Assembly (NCBI GenBank): GCA_030615235.1
Contig: JAUWZR010000179.1
Span: 1 to 5,413, forward strand
DNA: 5,413 bases
Direction: 5' to 3'
Source of the DNA: Promethearchaeota archaeon
GTDB lineage: Archaea > Asgardarchaeota > Lokiarchaeia > Sigyniarchaeales > SOKP01
Part shown: positions 5,123 through 5,413 of the stretch, piece by piece
Layout of the letters: the number at the start of each line of letters is the position of its first letter
How positions within the stretch are numbered: position 1 is the stretch's first letter
Notes under the pieces: generated by a model
Seen by the model: only the letters and a program-made list of their open reading frames with translations
Told to the model about the DNA's origin: nothing
Database searches by the model: none
Position numbers and translations under genes: made by a program

Positions 5123-5413
5123 ATGAAACAAAAAAGAGAGAAAGTGAAATGTCCGGTTTGCGGTTTTAAATTTATTCCAGAATCTTTTCTTTTTGAAAAA
5201 ACAAGTTTTGATCAGGTAGAAAGTAAAGGGGAACTTATAGAATTTCCAAATGGAAAACATCAGCTTGAGCTGAAGCCATTCACTTCGATTCGGGGGTCAT
5301 TTGTAACTTATTGTCCTCAATGTAAATATCTGATAAAATTTGCTGCGGAAATAGGCAGAAAAGAAGTAGTAGAAGACCCCTCTCTTATAAAAAAATTGGG
5401 TGCGATTAAGGAA
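5123..5413 (+). CDS. Zinc-ribbon protein, 3' end beyond the window
   Basis: An ATG at 5123 opens a frame of 97 codons that is still open at the right edge, so the gene is partial. The first Cys pair is KCPVCGFKF (residues 9-17; C10, C13) and the second is YCPQCKYL (63-70; C64, C67), 50 residues apart, giving a C4 zinc site. The segment between them is charged, with mixed beta-type stretches and no TM. The paired CPxC/CPxC layout with about 50 residues between resembles DUF2225-type bacterial and archaeal proteins of unknown function, but I cannot confirm that family. After the second knuckle comes a helix (IKFAAEIGRKEVVED) and a further basic segment. The start is supported by AT-rich leaderless promoter spacing and by the first Cys pair lying close behind the ATG. 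It is transcribed divergently from the hydrolase. Confidence 0.75.
   Translation, partial: MKQKREKVKCPVCGFKFIPESFLFEKTSFDQVESKGELIEFPNGKHQLELKPFTSIRGSFVTYCPQCKYLIKFAAEIGRKEVVEDPSLIKKLGAIKE

Noticed and set aside
4997..5260. 87-codon minus-strand ORF rich in Phe and Lys
   Set aside because: Antisense to the zinc-ribbon gene and its AT-rich leader; the Phe/Lys bias is what complementing A-rich coding DNA gives.
1..5413. CRISPR array, tRNA, rRNA, insertion sequence or a defence/toxin system
   Set aside because: No regularly spaced repeats, no cloverleaf or T-loop sequence, no transposase or terminal inverted repeats with target duplications, and no toxin-antitoxin-like gene pair were seen.

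Overview
This AT-rich window (roughly 30-40% GC in the lines I counted) looks archaeal. Several genes lack a Shine-Dalgarno sequence but have a TATA-like element about 25-30 bases before the ATG, which fits leaderless transcription. Two genes appear to start with TTG, and likely transcript ends are T-runs rather than hairpin terminators. The gene content (Gfo/Idh/MocA oxidoreductase, SRPBCC protein, ATC-hydrolase-like protein, isoprenylcysteine-methyltransferase-like membrane enzyme, zinc-ribbon protein) and a possible C-terminal membrane anchor would fit an Asgard (Lokiarchaeia-like) genome. That placement is inference; no marker gene is present.

Layout. At 20-1132 (+) is a Gfo/Idh/MocA dehydrogenase whose frame is open to the left edge. 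At 1133-1400 is a spacer with a T-run terminator and, on the minus strand, a small single-pass membrane ORF or the remnant of a membrane-anchored protein. At 1401-1844 (+) is a small SRPBCC-fold protein, convergent with an ATC-hydrolase-family protein at 1887-2624 (-). At 2751-3398 (-) is a multi-pass ICMT/PEMT-like methyltransferase with a near-leaderless promoter. The roughly 500-base stretch 3399-3900 has no intact gene but holds two apparent coding remnants: a zinc-ribbon fragment (-) and a frameshifted fragment best read on +. At 3901-4782 (-) is a proline-iminopeptidase-like alpha/beta hydrolase, preceded in the same frame by a 22-codon ORF with a good Shine-Dalgarno sequence. At 4867-5122 is a divergent promoter region with a 12-bp inverted repeat. 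At 5123-5413 (+) the window ends inside a zinc-ribbon protein gene that runs off the right edge.

How the genes relate. The three intact minus-strand genes are separated by 126 to 502 bases and have their own candidate promoters, so I see no operon and no shared pathway. This reads as a set of single-gene metabolic and accessory loci with gene decay between them. I found no convincing new multi-gene system. The points most worth a second look are the decayed fragments, the membrane mini-ORF, the hydrolase leader ORF and the membrane methyltransferase.
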